Source: Metellina segmentata (Eukaryota > Arthropoda > Arachnida > Araneae > Tetragnathidae). From it: DNA of 64,000 nt. Below, one piece after another: positions 43,220-55,015 of the stretch; position 1 is the stretch's first letter, and each line of letters begins with the position of its first letter. The stretch spans positions 99,451,441 through 99,515,440 of the forward strand of contig OX375874.1 in assembly GCA_947359465.1 (NCBI GenBank), given 5' to 3'. The notes under the pieces were generated by a model. That model worked only from the letters and a program-made list of their open reading frames with translations, was not told the origin of the DNA and ran no database searches. The position numbers were made by a program, and so were the translations under genes.

Positions 43220-44165
43220 AAAAACTTGCTTTCTGTCGCTGAAATTGTTGTAAAATATTTAAATTTTGCCACACATGAGCAACACAAAACGCCATTCGAG
43301 AAGTTGTCCTGGGATCAATACCAGAAGGAAAGATCTGAGATCATTGCCTGTTAATTTTGTTTACTATGATAATTCGCCTTGGTTCATAGATGCGAGTTGG
43401 GACCACACTCATATAATGTCCACAACAAGCCAATGTGAGGACACTTTTGTACCCGGTATATAATTAACGTATTATTTGAAAGATGTATTTATTACGATTT
43501 CAGACAGTTCAAAACAGTGTTCAATTTATCTAAAAAATGTTCTCAAATGTATGCAAGTAACGTTGACTTTGATATCATGTAACAATTTCGTAGTTTATGA
43601 TATCGTTTTTCTTGCATTTGTATTGCTTATTTCTAACATGTAGTAAATGATCAACATTATATTAATAAGCCAATCTTATCTATATAAATAAGAATGGACT
43701 GTTTGCTTGTACATTGAGTATTTTCGACCCATTTCAAGTTTTCTGTCCGTTTTGGACCCTTCTGATGCCAAATCCACCTCTTGCGCGTTTGGTGTCTGTC
43801 TGTCTGTCCATCTGTATGTACGTATGTATGTGCCCTATACACGTCCACACGGTTTAATATATTTTCATGTAAATTTACATACAGTGAGTAATTATCTTCA
43901 TTTAGTAAGTGGAATTGGTTACGAAAGTCTTTCTGTTCTATATTCGATTTTCTGTCTGTGTGTTTGTGTACACATCACATGAAATGTATTCTATATTTTT
44001 GATTGCGATGAGTTTTATTCTATACATTATTTATTAATTAAGTGAATACAATATTAAACATTTCTTTATTGTTTTTTTAGTTGAGTTTCATGCTTAAATA
44101 CTTGAGTAAGTATACTAAATCAACCATAATTTATTATTTTGAAAAATTGGAATGTGTATTGAGTA
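43220..44165. other. GR trailer, then repeat with GTCTGTCTGTCTGTCC microsatellite
   Basis: The first 125 bases resemble the GR trailers in A and B. About 43685-43860 is a moderately GC-rich repeat-like stretch with GTCTGTCTGTCTGTCC and GTACGTATGTATG runs. No gene. Confidence 0.45.
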
Positions 44166-46381
44166 GGGGAAGACGGGATACAATGAAACAAAATTTACTA
44201 ATTATTTTTTCCTATCCACAATTTTGCATGCACAAAAGTATATTTAATGCATACTTTTAAACTTGTATTTTCCCCATCTAAACAAATTTTTATTAGGTTC
44301 TAAACAATATCTTTATGATTGAAAAATAACAAAAAGTAAATGTCTCACAGTGTTTCATTGTACCCCGTATGCTGGGGTACAATGAAACACATACTGGGGT
44401 ACAATGAAACACTCCAAATGATGCAAGCAATTTTCACCCTACATAGTTTATTTTAGTCACATTCGACTTCATTTAAATTTACGATTTCTCCAACAGAATA
44501 TATTTAATAAAGTTTCTGTTCATCCTCCTTGTTAAAACATAAACATTTATTCAGATACTGCTTGACTCACGCATGTTATGTGTGGATATCTCATTCTTAG
44601 TACTTCAGTGATCAGCTGGAGCTACAAAATAATCTGGATCCTTGTCATCTTCTGGAGTTTGTAGGAGGTAGTTTGTTTTGAAAACAATACCTTCTTGTTT
44701 TTTTTTCCTCTTTTTACTTTCTAATTGCTTAACAAGAGCATTTTTTACTGGCGTGGTTAGAACAAAACTCTTTTGTTTTCTGTTTTCCTACTCTTACTTC
44801 TTTTTTTGGACCAGCCTTGGTGTAAGGTTTTATCTCTTGAGGAGAAATGTATTTCCTCACAGGTTTAGAGCTAGTGCATGGTGTATGAACAGTTGCTGAA
44901 CAACCTGCAGCCGGTGTTTCTGATCTACTAATGGCAAGATCCACAACTTATCATTCTTGGGTTTTGTCTGCCTGGTCTTCAGTTTCATTGATATGACCAT
45001 GGAAATAGTTTTCAGTAGAACAAGGCCTATCTGACACGTACAAACACAAATAATCTTCTTCCCAAAACATATCTCTATTGAAAGGCCATATTCCAGTTGG
45101 TGAAAAACCTTTTGTAATATTTTGTGGAGTGAAAGACTTACAATAAGCAGTGCCAAGCAAAGAAGATATCTCATAGATAGAGATTGTATGACCTAGATTA
45201 CACAGCATCCAATCATTTGCAGCTACATTGAAGAAATTTTTAAGTGACTTGAACACAGTTTTGTCTAAAGGCTGCATTTTGTTACTAGTTTGTGAGGGCA
45301 GGATTACAACAACAATTCCGTTATCTTTCGTAAAATTTAGACTGGAAATCGTAGTATGTGATTCATGATTGTCCATTATTAGTACAGCTGGATTTTCTTT
45401 AGAACAGTGTGCATGTGCCTGGAAATGTGTTAGAACTTTAACAAAAATATCTCTATTCATCCATCCCGATTTTGTTGAATCCCCCGTAGTCCCAGGTGGA
45501 GCTCCATTCAACATGCAAAACTTGAAATTTACTCAAGGAAATACTAAATAAGGGGTATAGAATTTCCAGAAGCATTAATAAATTCACACATAATTACAAG
45601 AACACCCCTTTCACCAAAAGTTATAGACCTATTTGTTTTTGGCCCCTATGACTGAGAACTTTAGGAGGATTGTGAACTGTAATAAGTGCAGTTTAGGAAT
45701 ATGAAATAAATAAACTGTTCTCAAATGTTTTTGAAAATAAAAAAACTAACCTACTATTGAAATCTGTATTTTTTTAAAGAAAAAACAGCTTAATTTTGCA
45801 TGCTTTCAAAATTACTGTTTTGATTTGGTGTTGCCCTTTCTTATTAATGTTAGGTGTTGCCATTTCCTTAGTAAAAAGGTTTTATTTATATTAGTGACAA
45901 CCAGTAATATGTTATTTTATATCAGCGATATTATATTTACCATTGATATATTACTTCAGGTAAATGCATTCACACGGGGCGCAATGCAACATGTTTCATT
46001 GTACCCCATCTGCAAGTGTTTCATTGTACCCCGTACTGAGGTTACTAAATAAATAAAAAATTTCAAGCTTCTAATATTTATTTTTTTAATTTTGGTTGTG
46101 GAGGTATGGAGACAATAACACAAAGATAACAATGTATAAAAAAAATAATTATTACATATAAGAACGAGGAAAAAGAAACAAAATTACTTTTAGTAAAGGA
46201 ACTTACTGTCAATGGTGAAAAACCAATAATCTTCTATTGCTAATGTCGTAGAAGTGGAAATGTATCCAAATCACATCAGTAATTGGAACATATAGTTACA
46301 TAACATACATATAAATTGCAACTTTCTGTGACAAATTTTACTGATTTTAGAAGCAATGTTTCATTGTACCCCGTCTTCCCC
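44166..46381 (-). mobile_element. Pogo/Tigger-like DNA transposon, about 2.2 kb
   Basis: Inverted repeats of about 25 bases (GGGGAAGACGGGATACAATG on the left; the complement ends CATTGTACCCCGTCTTCCCC) are flanked by TA on each side. Inside, near each end, are further copies of TGTTTCATTGTACCCCGTA: about 44349, 44374 and 44396 on the left, 45990 and 46015 on the right. The minus strand encodes the C-terminal part of a pogo-type transposase. Confidence 0.92.
44951..45514 (-). pseudogene. Pogo-like DDE transposase, C-terminal half
   Basis: 187 codons from the Met at 45514. LIMDNHESHTT (Asp48) and QTSNKMQPLDKTVF (Asp84) are two of the three acidic catalytic residues, followed by a C-terminal FSPTGIWPFNRDMF motif common in pogo/Jerky transposases. 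The frame continues upstream of the Met by a few codons to a TGA where an Arg codon is expected; the N-terminal DNA-binding part and first Asp are missing. Pseudogene, not able to move the element. Confidence 0.88.
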
Positions 46382-46737
46382 TATTATTTGATTTGCTTTA
46401 CCAATACTGCTGAAAAACCAATTATTTTTCAAAAAAAAAATATTATGTTTGAACATTAGCTTTGATACTTCATTTATTTCGAGACTTATATTTGTTCTTT
46501 GGTGCAATGATAAAACGGAAACTCGTGTTTCTTTCGCTCTGAATTGATTTCGTATTTCTAAATTTTTTGCATTTTTTAGTTATTAGTTGCGGCAACTGCA
46601 AGATCAAAAGATAAAAAGGAATCACAAATTAATCTTTTAATAACAACTTTTTCCCGACATCTTTTATTTTGTTTTATTTCGCTGTTTTCTGTTTTAAATA
46701 TTTATTATTTTAATCAATTGTGTTTTTTTTTTCATCA
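46382..46737. other. No gene seen
   Basis: AT-rich spacer between the transposon and the left edge of block B. Confidence 0.4.
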
Positions 46738-46909
46738 CACGCAACACTACCACAAAGTATTCGACTAAAAGTGGTAGGTATGTCAGAATAAAGCAAGTTG
46801 TAAGTGTAACTATGTCATTATTGAAATAATAATGCCGTTATTGAAATAATAATAATACTTAAAAAATTCGAACTCGAATTATTCAAACATTACAAAATTC
46901 TTTGCCATC

Positions 46910-47062
46910 ATGACAGGAAAAAATTGCGAAATTCCACAATGTCGCATGCCGGATGCAAGAGTGACACAAGTCAAAAAATATTGTTTTGTTGACTATGAAT
47001 GCGAGAGCACTCGCCGTAAATCGTCATTTTTATTAATTGAGTTGATCATGAAAAGAACATAA
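46910..47062 (+). CDS. Possible small protein, 50 aa, unrecognised
   Basis: Begins MTGKNCEIPQCRMPDARV and has four Cys in the first 35 residues and a basic STRRKSS. In block A the same sequence is broken by one missing A. It could be the first exon of a spliced gene or chance; no downstream exon was recognised. Confidence 0.25.
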   Translation: MTGKNCEIPQCRMPDARVTQVKKYCFVDYECESTRRKSSFLLIELIMKRT

Positions 47063-47236
47063 GAAATGGAATCCCAAATCTCTCTCAAAATCGTATTTTG
47101 TAGTAGTAACCTTAGTGTCACCTTTCGTCATTTTGTAGCTATGTCATACAGCAAAATGCTATGTAGGGAAATGTATTAATAAATGGATATGCATGTGCAG
47201 GATTTGCGTCCAAAGTAAGTTGTAAAAATTATAAAA

Positions 47237-47455
47237 ATGGCGAAAGGTGTTAAAATATTATTTTATTCTACGAAAAACGTCAGTCATTATATATTTTCAT
47301 CATCTCTTCAATCTAGAGTAAACCAATTCAAACCGAGTAAGGTCGGGTATTTTGCTAGTAGGATTACAAGATTGTTGAAAAGGTTGCAAGATTTGTTTTT
47401 TAGTAATGAAATATCGTGTAATAATGAAATATTTGATTTCTTTAAAGAAATTTAA
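47237..47455 (+). CDS. Possible small frame, 72 aa, unrecognised
   Basis: Begins MAKGVKILFYSTKN. The block A copy (9384) has the same first 45 or so residues but ends after 52 codons. Basic and aromatic-rich, no known motif. Weak support. Confidence 0.2.
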   Translation: MAKGVKILFYSTKNVSHYIFSSSLQSRVNQFKPSKVGYFASRITRLLKRLQDLFFSNEISCNNEIFDFFKEI

Positions 47456-49933
47456 GAGGTGAATGTTTGGACTAAAGTCAAATATTTTTACCTGTAGTAT
47501 CATTTCCAGGCAGAGAGATGAGTTACAGAGCAAATGTACTTAAATTCAATTTTCTATATCACCGGGGATCCGGCAACTAAAAATTCGAAACAAATCATTT
47601 TTGATATTTCTACCGTCTATAAAGTCAAATCTCCTTAGGTCATTGGTAAAAATTTCAATAATTGGAAGCATTTTAAAATATTTTTTTTTAAGTCTATGCA
47701 CAATTACCGAGATGTACGTCCTTACGAAGTTTAAAATCTTATTTCTCAGAACATACTTATTTCATGTTTGACAGAATATTACTCAAAAACTACTTGATAC
47801 GTTTTTAAAATATTTTATGCTTATTTATGAAACAATTTCAAAGACTTTAACACAAGAAATAAATTATTAAAAGCTTGCTTAAAAAATATTTTGTCTAAAA
47901 TATTTCAATTTATTTTTGGTCACTTAAAAGAAATTATAGTTTTTTTAATTAAAAAAAATTAAAAAAAAAAAAAACATGTGAAAGTCTTTAAAAGTATTCA
48001 AAAATAACATATTAACAATTTCATATTAATACAGTAAACTATGAATAAATGAGATGTCGCAAAGTATGTGAATTTAACATGGATGCCTATAGAGATGTCG
48101 TACCTCCTTATAAGAAAATTGCACTCTCCATTTTCAAAAGACATGAATGAGCTGAACACATTTTATATGGTCTGGCAAGAAAAAGGGCATGAAAAACGAT
48201 ATTTAGATCATAGAATGTAAGGACGATTCTATGAGAGAAATGAGTAAATATATTCTAAGAGTTTCGCAATTATTCTTCTTAATTCAGTGCTTCTTTGATT
48301 GAAGTTGCTTTAAACGCAATAAAAGTAAATTTTTAAAAATTTACATTTTGTTTTAGTTTTTAGTATGTTTTTGAGGAAACTAATAAAATTAACGGTCTGC
48401 ATACTCAATTCTGTGGCATAGAATTTTTAAATTATAATATTTTAAAGCTATAGTTAAAATAGTCTAGCGAATATAAATTGTCTCTTCAGTCTAATACAGT
48501 TTAAATACATACACTTTACCAGTCCTGTAATAATTAAGTTCATACACGTGATTACTGCAAAGTTTTATGTTTCTAAGAAACCTATTCAACGTGTACACTA
48601 AATTTTATTGCTATTGCATACATTTATCAGAAATTCAGACACTTTTTTCAATTTAATATTCGATTAATATTTCTAGAAATATAACTATAAGTATCCATGT
48701 CGGAAGTAATGTAATATTTTATAACATGATTACACAAGGTGGTCCTTTGTATTTTGCGTTGAAGAGATATGTTAGACAGTAAATGTCTCTGAAAACATGT
48801 GTTCTCTATACATTCTGCATCGGAAATGCTTAGTAGTGAGAAAAGTACAGTGAATACTTCAAATTGGTCTTATGGAAAATCATATAGTTTACACAAATAC
48901 ATGTTTGTGTTATTAAAGATACTATGGTACTATTTTAAAAATTTTAGAATGTAAATTAATTAGAATCTTTGGCTATAAGGAAAAGGTTTGCATTTCATTG
49001 CTCAGACAGTCTGTTTTAAATGTACCAATTAAGCACAGAAACTGTTTTCAGTAAAGAAGTTTTACTACAATAAAGTATATACTTTATACTGCCAGCAACA
49101 TTTGTGAGATAATTTATGTATAATCGTTTTTGAAGGATTATATAATTTGTGATATAGTATTATCGTAATCTGCTCATTGTTCGGTTCATAATTCGGTTCA
49201 ATAAATCACACTTGTCTATAAATTGTCAAACATCCATTCAATAAACGTGTTATTAATTTTCCCACTTACATTAATGCCTACGAAAAAAAGTAAAATCAAT
49301 ACATTTTTACTAGTAATAGTAACAAAATAAATGATAATATATAAAATTAATAGCGAATTTGCATCAATAAAAAATAAAGTTTTCAATTTGTACTAATGCA
49401 TGTTATATGTTGAAAGTTTGAAAGTTGTGTCGTAAACACACGATTGATGTTTTATTATTCCTTACAATATGAGGGGAAAATATTTTCTCACGTCGAAAAG
49501 ATCAAACGTTCGACTATTTTTGCATTCATGGCACAAACATGTTAAGAACAATCTAGTAAAAGAACATTGTATCATCATCTCATTTGAGATATTGAATTCT
49601 ATAGATTAGAGAATCATTTCAAAGAACCTTATTAGCACAGAAAAAGTTATTTTAAGGAAATAGCTTTCAGAAAAGATGTTTTAACTTCAAAACAGTAAAT
49701 GAACTTACACGAATCCAACACTGTGGTAAAACGTTTTCTGTTCAATTGTTTTTGAATTGCTTCTGAGTAAATAATTTAAGAAAGTGGAATGTAATTGTTC
49801 GGTCTTTAATGTGAAAAACTCTACGTATAATAAAAGTGGAGCATATCAAAGTGAAGATAGTACTTGTATTTAAGTCATCCAAATATTAACCAGTATAATC
49901 CACGTTTTAGAAAACAAAAGACAAGGCCATTTT
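47456..49933. other. Block B counterpart of 9600-12758, no gene
   Basis: AT-rich. The empty site for the block A Helitron is at about 49347 (AAAATTAATAGCG). 48690-49060 resembles the stretch upstream of the intact GR genes. Confidence 0.45.
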
Positions 49934-50927
49934 ATGCCGTCATATTATACAAACTACATGTTCCTGTCTTTGTTACATTATATACGTTTTCAGGAAAATC
50001 GAATTTTAAAACTGCATAGATTCAAAGCACTAATACCTCTGTGGACGATTCTAAAATATTATTCCAATAAGGAAAACAAAAATATTGAAACAGTTACTAC
50101 GTATCTTTTCTACATTTCAGCAGCAACTCTGCAATTATTTAGTTGGTACGTTTTTACAGCCCATTCCAAAGAATTAATGTATATGGATATTAAAACATTT
50201 GTTGCTCTCATTTTTATTGCTTTTCTATCAATGCACTCTTTAGTACTCGCTCCATTTTCAAGATAAAATAATAATAAATCTGATAAAAATACAAAATGTG
50301 TATTTATCAAATGAGTACAGGTCTAAAATTTGTGAGTATTCTGATATATTTCTGTTGGCATTGCTATTCATTTTTCATTTCGTATCAGCAGCCATTTTCA
50401 CAAAATTTTCAATGGCAACGAATTATCGTAAGGCATTCTTTACCTATGGGCATGAATTTTAAGATAAAAAATTAGTTGCATTTATTTGTTTTGTAAGATT
50501 TTTCGTTTTTTTTTTAGTATATATGAAGTGGGCGACCATAGCTTTATGGTCTACGTTTGTTCTATTGAATCGTAGTGGACGAATTCTTGATCACTTTAAC
50601 AAACACCTGAAACGTATGAAAATGCATTTTTCAAAAACTTCTGAGAAGCTCAACGACTACTTCGTGACTGTGGACATAATACACGTTACAAAATACGTGA
50701 TGTCGTTGCCTTCTTTGAAAAGGACTTGCAAAAGTTTGGTACAAAAATACCGATCCTATAAAACGCTTTTTCCAGAAAACGTATTCATTTTAAAAGGAAT
50801 AAAAAAAGTAAAAGTTCTTTACATTACTGCTTATGACAGTTGTTTTCACTAACAGCTTCATAGTTTCAGCCTTCAGTTCTCTACTGACAATCAGACTGTT
50901 AATTCTTAATTTGCGTACTGACAATTA
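49934..50927 (+). pseudogene. Gustatory-receptor-like pseudogene, block B
   Basis: Counterpart of 12759-13740. Here the frame is open for 110 codons (TGG instead of TAG at codon 71) and ends at a TAA formed near 50264. It shares the later stops, the missing TM5-TM6 segment (SLPSL joined to KRTCK) and the frameshift before TM7. Confidence 0.8.
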
Positions 50928-53568
50928 GTGTAACTAACTTCAATTTTACATATCTATTTGTACAAACAAAATGTTGCTCCTTTCTCGATCATTCTTAAAC
51001 AATACGAAAACTGTAGAACTTTTAGTTCTGTTTCGCATTTTGTGTAGGAATTAGAATGGATGTAGTATAAAATGAACCACCTGCAAAATGTTTTTGGAAT
51101 TAAAAGCTATTTGTTCTAGTAACAGAAATGCAGTTTGCCTTCTTTACGAGCTGAAGCTACGTATAATTAATCAACTTATACCTGTTACAGCGTTTGAAAA
51201 ACAGTTGCTTCTATAAAAGCTGTCTCGAAAAACATATAAAATCAATATGTCATCCAACACTTAAAGATACTGGTATTCGAAAATGTCACATATCTAGTGG
51301 AAGAATGAAAAAAAAAAAAAAAGTAAAAAAAAAATATCGCTAAAAAAACTATACGTACTAGAGAAGTGTTTTCTTCTAAGATTTCAGTTACTTCTGAGTT
51401 TTACAGGATATGCACTTAGAACGTGAATTATTAATCTTTCACAAATTCAAAGTCGCCTTTTGCAAACATCACTTTAGTATCACTTTTTCTGGTTTTGTCC
51501 AATAAGATATGTGATGTATGTGAAATGACTAAGGTACCGTAATTTGGGGTTACTTGAGCCCTGGGGGGTTATTAGAACCCAAAACAAAAAATGTTTTGAA
51601 TCTGTCCGGGTTCTACAGTTTTTAAGTTACACACTTAGTTAACTTTTCCTCTGCTAGTTAGCTGCCCTAGACAGCGCCTGAGATGCTCAACTACAGCGCT
51701 GCTCTTATTGCCTTTTTCTAGTATAGATTATGTTAGAGTGTGGTTATAAAAACAAATTTGCATGAGCTGCAAACTTCCATGTGTTGTTTTTTGTGCATGA
51801 AATTTATACACGAGGTAAGTGTAATTTTCCATGTCAATCATAGTCCTCAAGAAATAAACTCTAGTTTTAGCTGGTGAATCTTTCAGAATGCGCACTAAGA
51901 ATAAAAATCATAATCACTCACAAAATATGTCGACTTTTGTAACAGTCACTTTAGTATCACATTTTTCCGATTCCGTCCGGTAACAGATATGCCATGTATA
52001 TAAAATGGATTAGCTTTGTATTGGTACTATACACATTCAAAGCTATTTCTAGCATTGGTAAAAATGTAAAATATGTGTTTAAAACTATTTTCGTGATACT
52101 TAAATTATGTTGACAGTTTCATTACTTAATTTCCTTGTTCAAATTAAGCAATGGAACCTTATTAAAAGCTACTCAACAGTCAAGAAAATCCATATATAAA
52201 TTTGAACAGGTACGTGATTTCCAATCAGAAACCAAATCCCCGAATTTAAAAAATTTGTTATGAAGATTCCATTTTAAACAGCTTGTTAATTAGATTAAAA
52301 AAGTATTACACATACGTTTTGCCATTTCTGGACGAATTTTTAATGGTAGTATGCCCCGACCGGTGTAATGATATGTTAGTGTTCTTAGAGAGAAAATTAC
52401 ATTTGGCCAATTTAAGATCGCAAGCATCTGTTGACATCCACAACACTCTAACCTGTGGCCATTTGAAACCACGATTGATTTGAGGTGCACCAGCACCCAC
52501 GTGAATGACGGTCTTGACATGACTGCAGCCCTACGGCAATTAATCTGCGATTCTACCAACTGGAATACGTGGCTGAGGACGAAAAACAGAGTGCAATAAT
52601 AGTCGTAGTTGGCTCCTCCGTTGGATCCTAGCAACAACACACACAATTATGATGGTTGCACATAAACGTTACTAAATAGTTCGTTTCATTCGAATCCTTT
52701 CACGTAACACCAGTAGCACAATATAATATTTTCCATTGAAAGCTCAACGGTTAAAAATCGTAAAATCTTAAATCATATTCAATTTAGTATTTTCGATTGA
52801 AATTTCTAGAAATATAGCCGTAAGGGTCCATGTTTCAGGTAATGTAATACTTTATGACATCATTACACAAAGTGGTCCTTTGTTATTTTTCGTTGAATAG
52901 ACACATTACGAACTTTTTTCCAATTACGTTAACGTCTCTGAAAACTTACGTCTTCCATAAATTCTGCATTGGAAAATGCTTATTCGTGCGAAAAGTACAA
53001 TACCTACGTCAAATGGCACTTATGGAAAATCGATTATAGTTTTCACAAATTCATGTTTATGGTTCTAAAGGTACTTTGGAACTATTTAAAAAAAATTAAA
53101 ATTAGAATTGCATAGAATCTTTGGCTCAAAGGCAAAGGGTTTACATTTTATTGCTCAGGCAGTCACTTTGAAATGTAGTGACAGAGACTGTTTTAGGTAA
53201 AGATGTTTAACTGCAACAGATACTTATTACTGCATGCAAAATTAATTTATTTGTGTGAAATCATTTTTTGAAGGATTACAAGGTAATTTGTGAAATGTTA
53301 TCGTAACATGTTCATAGTGGAATGTGATAAATACAAAGCTTCTTCAATTTTATCATTAAAGACGTATCTTGGATTTAAAAAGATGATACTATAATTAGTT
53401 TTATTCATTATTTGATAAACTCAGAAGACTGACCCAGATACCTTCATAATTACAAAGTAACAATTCGTTCTTGTCAATCTAGAGTTAAATTAGGTTTGAG
53501 AAAAGAGGATTATAAATATGGGATTGCTTCGAATTATTTACAATATATTGCTCCAAAATTTATGAACA
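50928..53568. other. Intergenic region of block B with conserved segment and GR upstream region
   Basis: Holds the conserved segment at 52290-52646, open on both strands (minus 118 codons, plus 66) with no recognised product, and the GR upstream stretch at 52795-53170. 52702-53956 is the part missing from block A. Confidence 0.5.
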
Positions 53569-54672
53569 ATGATAAACGTCGATCTACCTCTCCCGTATCT
53601 TTTAAAGTTCAATCCCAAAAAAGAAAAGAAAGTGATTGAAACAGTTTTTACTTATGTCTCCACCTTTTCAGCAGCATCTCTACACTTATACAGCTTGTAT
53701 ATTTTTACGATCCACTGTGTTGGATTTATAAATATAGGTATTATTAATTTTCTTATTCGGAATTCCATTGCTTTTCTATCCTGCGGTCTTTGGTACTCGC
53801 TATATTTTCAAGAGAAAAGAATAAGGAAGCTTATAAATACACAGAATTCTTATCTATCAACAGTTCGCCGATCTAAATTATACGAGTTTTCTGGAATATG
53901 TCTACTGGCATTGATATCCACTATCCCTTTTGTGTCAGCTGCTATTTACACGAAACTTGCGATGGAAGCGAACTATTATAAAGATTTATTTGCATTCGGG
54001 TATGAAGTTCAAGACAAAAAATTAGATGCAGTGTTTCGTTCTATCGGATTCTACGGATATTACTTAGTTTACATAAAGTGGCCATGTATCGCTATGTGGT
54101 CCATGTGTTTCTTGCTGTATCGGACTGGAAGAATGCTTGATGAGTTCAGCACAGACCTGAAAAATATAACTTTCTGCGTCCATTTACCAGAGACTTCTAA
54201 AAAGCTGAATGAATACTTTGCGATTGTGGACACGATACGCGTTATGAAAAACGTGTTATCGCTGCCGTCTCTTATCTTGGCAATGATTAGTTTCTCAAAT
54301 CTGTACACAATATTGACTGTGTTTTTTATGAAAAGGAGAGTGGTGACACTTCATCACGTCTTGCTCATATTGAGTAGGATTTCGACAGGCTGTGCAATAA
54401 TTATTTTGTTAACCTTTTACAGTGCTAGAATTCCCCAGCGTATGTCAGAAATAAAAGTAACTTCCGGAAGAATGATGCTAAAGCACGGATTGAACAAAAC
54501 AATCCGTCCAGAAATTTCATTCCTTCTAGAAAATATCAAAAATGAAAAATTGATTTACATGACAGCTTGCGACTTGTTTGTTTTCAGCAATAGCTTCGTA
54601 GTTTCAGCATTCGGTACTCTGCTCACTCTTGGTTTGCTCATTTTCAACTTAAATAGTGGAAAAGTTGAATAA
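53569..54672 (+). CDS. Gustatory receptor-like chemoreceptor, 367 aa (block B)
   Basis: Complete single-exon receptor, paralogue of 42116-43219 and full-length counterpart of the beheaded gene at 15541-16263. Seven hydrophobic segments at the same positions as in the block C protein; TM7 ends SAFGTLLTLGLLIFNL. Residue 158 is Ser where the A and C copies have Phe, at the start of TM4, which may or may not matter. The first Met fits the aligned start of block C (53569). No lesion found. Confidence 0.88.
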   Translation: MINVDLPLPYLLKFNPKKEKKVIETVFTYVSTFSAASLHLYSLYIFTIHCVGFINIGIINFLIRNSIAFLSCGLWYSLYFQEKRIRKLINTQNSYLSTVRRSKLYEFSGICLLALISTIPFVSAAIYTKLAMEANYYKDLFAFGYEVQDKKLDAVFRSIGFYGYYLVYIKWPCIAMWSMCFLLYRTGRMLDEFSTDLKNITFCVHLPETSKKLNEYFAIVDTIRVMKNVLSLPSLILAMISFSNLYTILTVFFMKRRVVTLHHVLLILSRISTGCAIIILLTFYSARIPQRMSEIKVTSGRMMLKHGLNKTIRPEISFLLENIKNEKLIYMTACDLFVFSNSFVVSAFGTLLTLGLLIFNLNSGKVE

Positions 54673-54802
54673 AGAAAATCACTTTCTGTCGTTGAAGTTG
54701 TTGTAAAATATTTTAATTTCGCCACACATTAGCAACACAAAGCACCATTCGCGACGTTCTGGTATCAATACCAGAAGGAAAGATTTTAGAACAGCGCCTC
54801 TT

Positions 54803-55015
54803 AAAAAGACTTGCAAAAGATTGAAACAAAAATACCGAACCGATCAAACGCTTTTTCCAGAAAACGCATTCATTTTGAATGGAATCAAAAAAGTAAAAGT
54901 AATTTACATAACTGCTTATGACTTTGTTGTTTTCTCTAACAGCTTCATAGTTTCAGCCTTCAGTTCTCTACTGACATTCGGACTGCCAATTCTTAATTAT
55001 CTTAGTGATAGTTAG
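54803..55015 (+). pseudogene. Orphan GR C-terminus (TM7), block B
   Basis: Counterpart of 16394-16606, nearly identical, ending SSLLTFGLPILNYLSDS. It starts with KKTCKR about 130 bases after the stop of the complete receptor, with no N-terminal part. Confidence 0.75.

Larger units (their letters stand above)
39690..43345 (+). repeat. Diverged third copy of the GR unit (block C)
   Basis: Aligns with 14724-16370 of block A and 51885-54785 of block B: an upstream segment beginning AGAATGCGCACTAAGAATAA, the conserved segment at 40885-41154, a regulatory-looking stretch (41340-41700), the receptor and its trailer. It is clearly more diverged than A from B, so it is an older tandem duplicate. It carries its own insertion at 39934. 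Confidence 0.85.

Noticed and set aside
43707..43982. 91-codon frame with Cys- and Tyr-rich product
   Set aside because: Comes from GTCT/GTAC microsatellite repeats.
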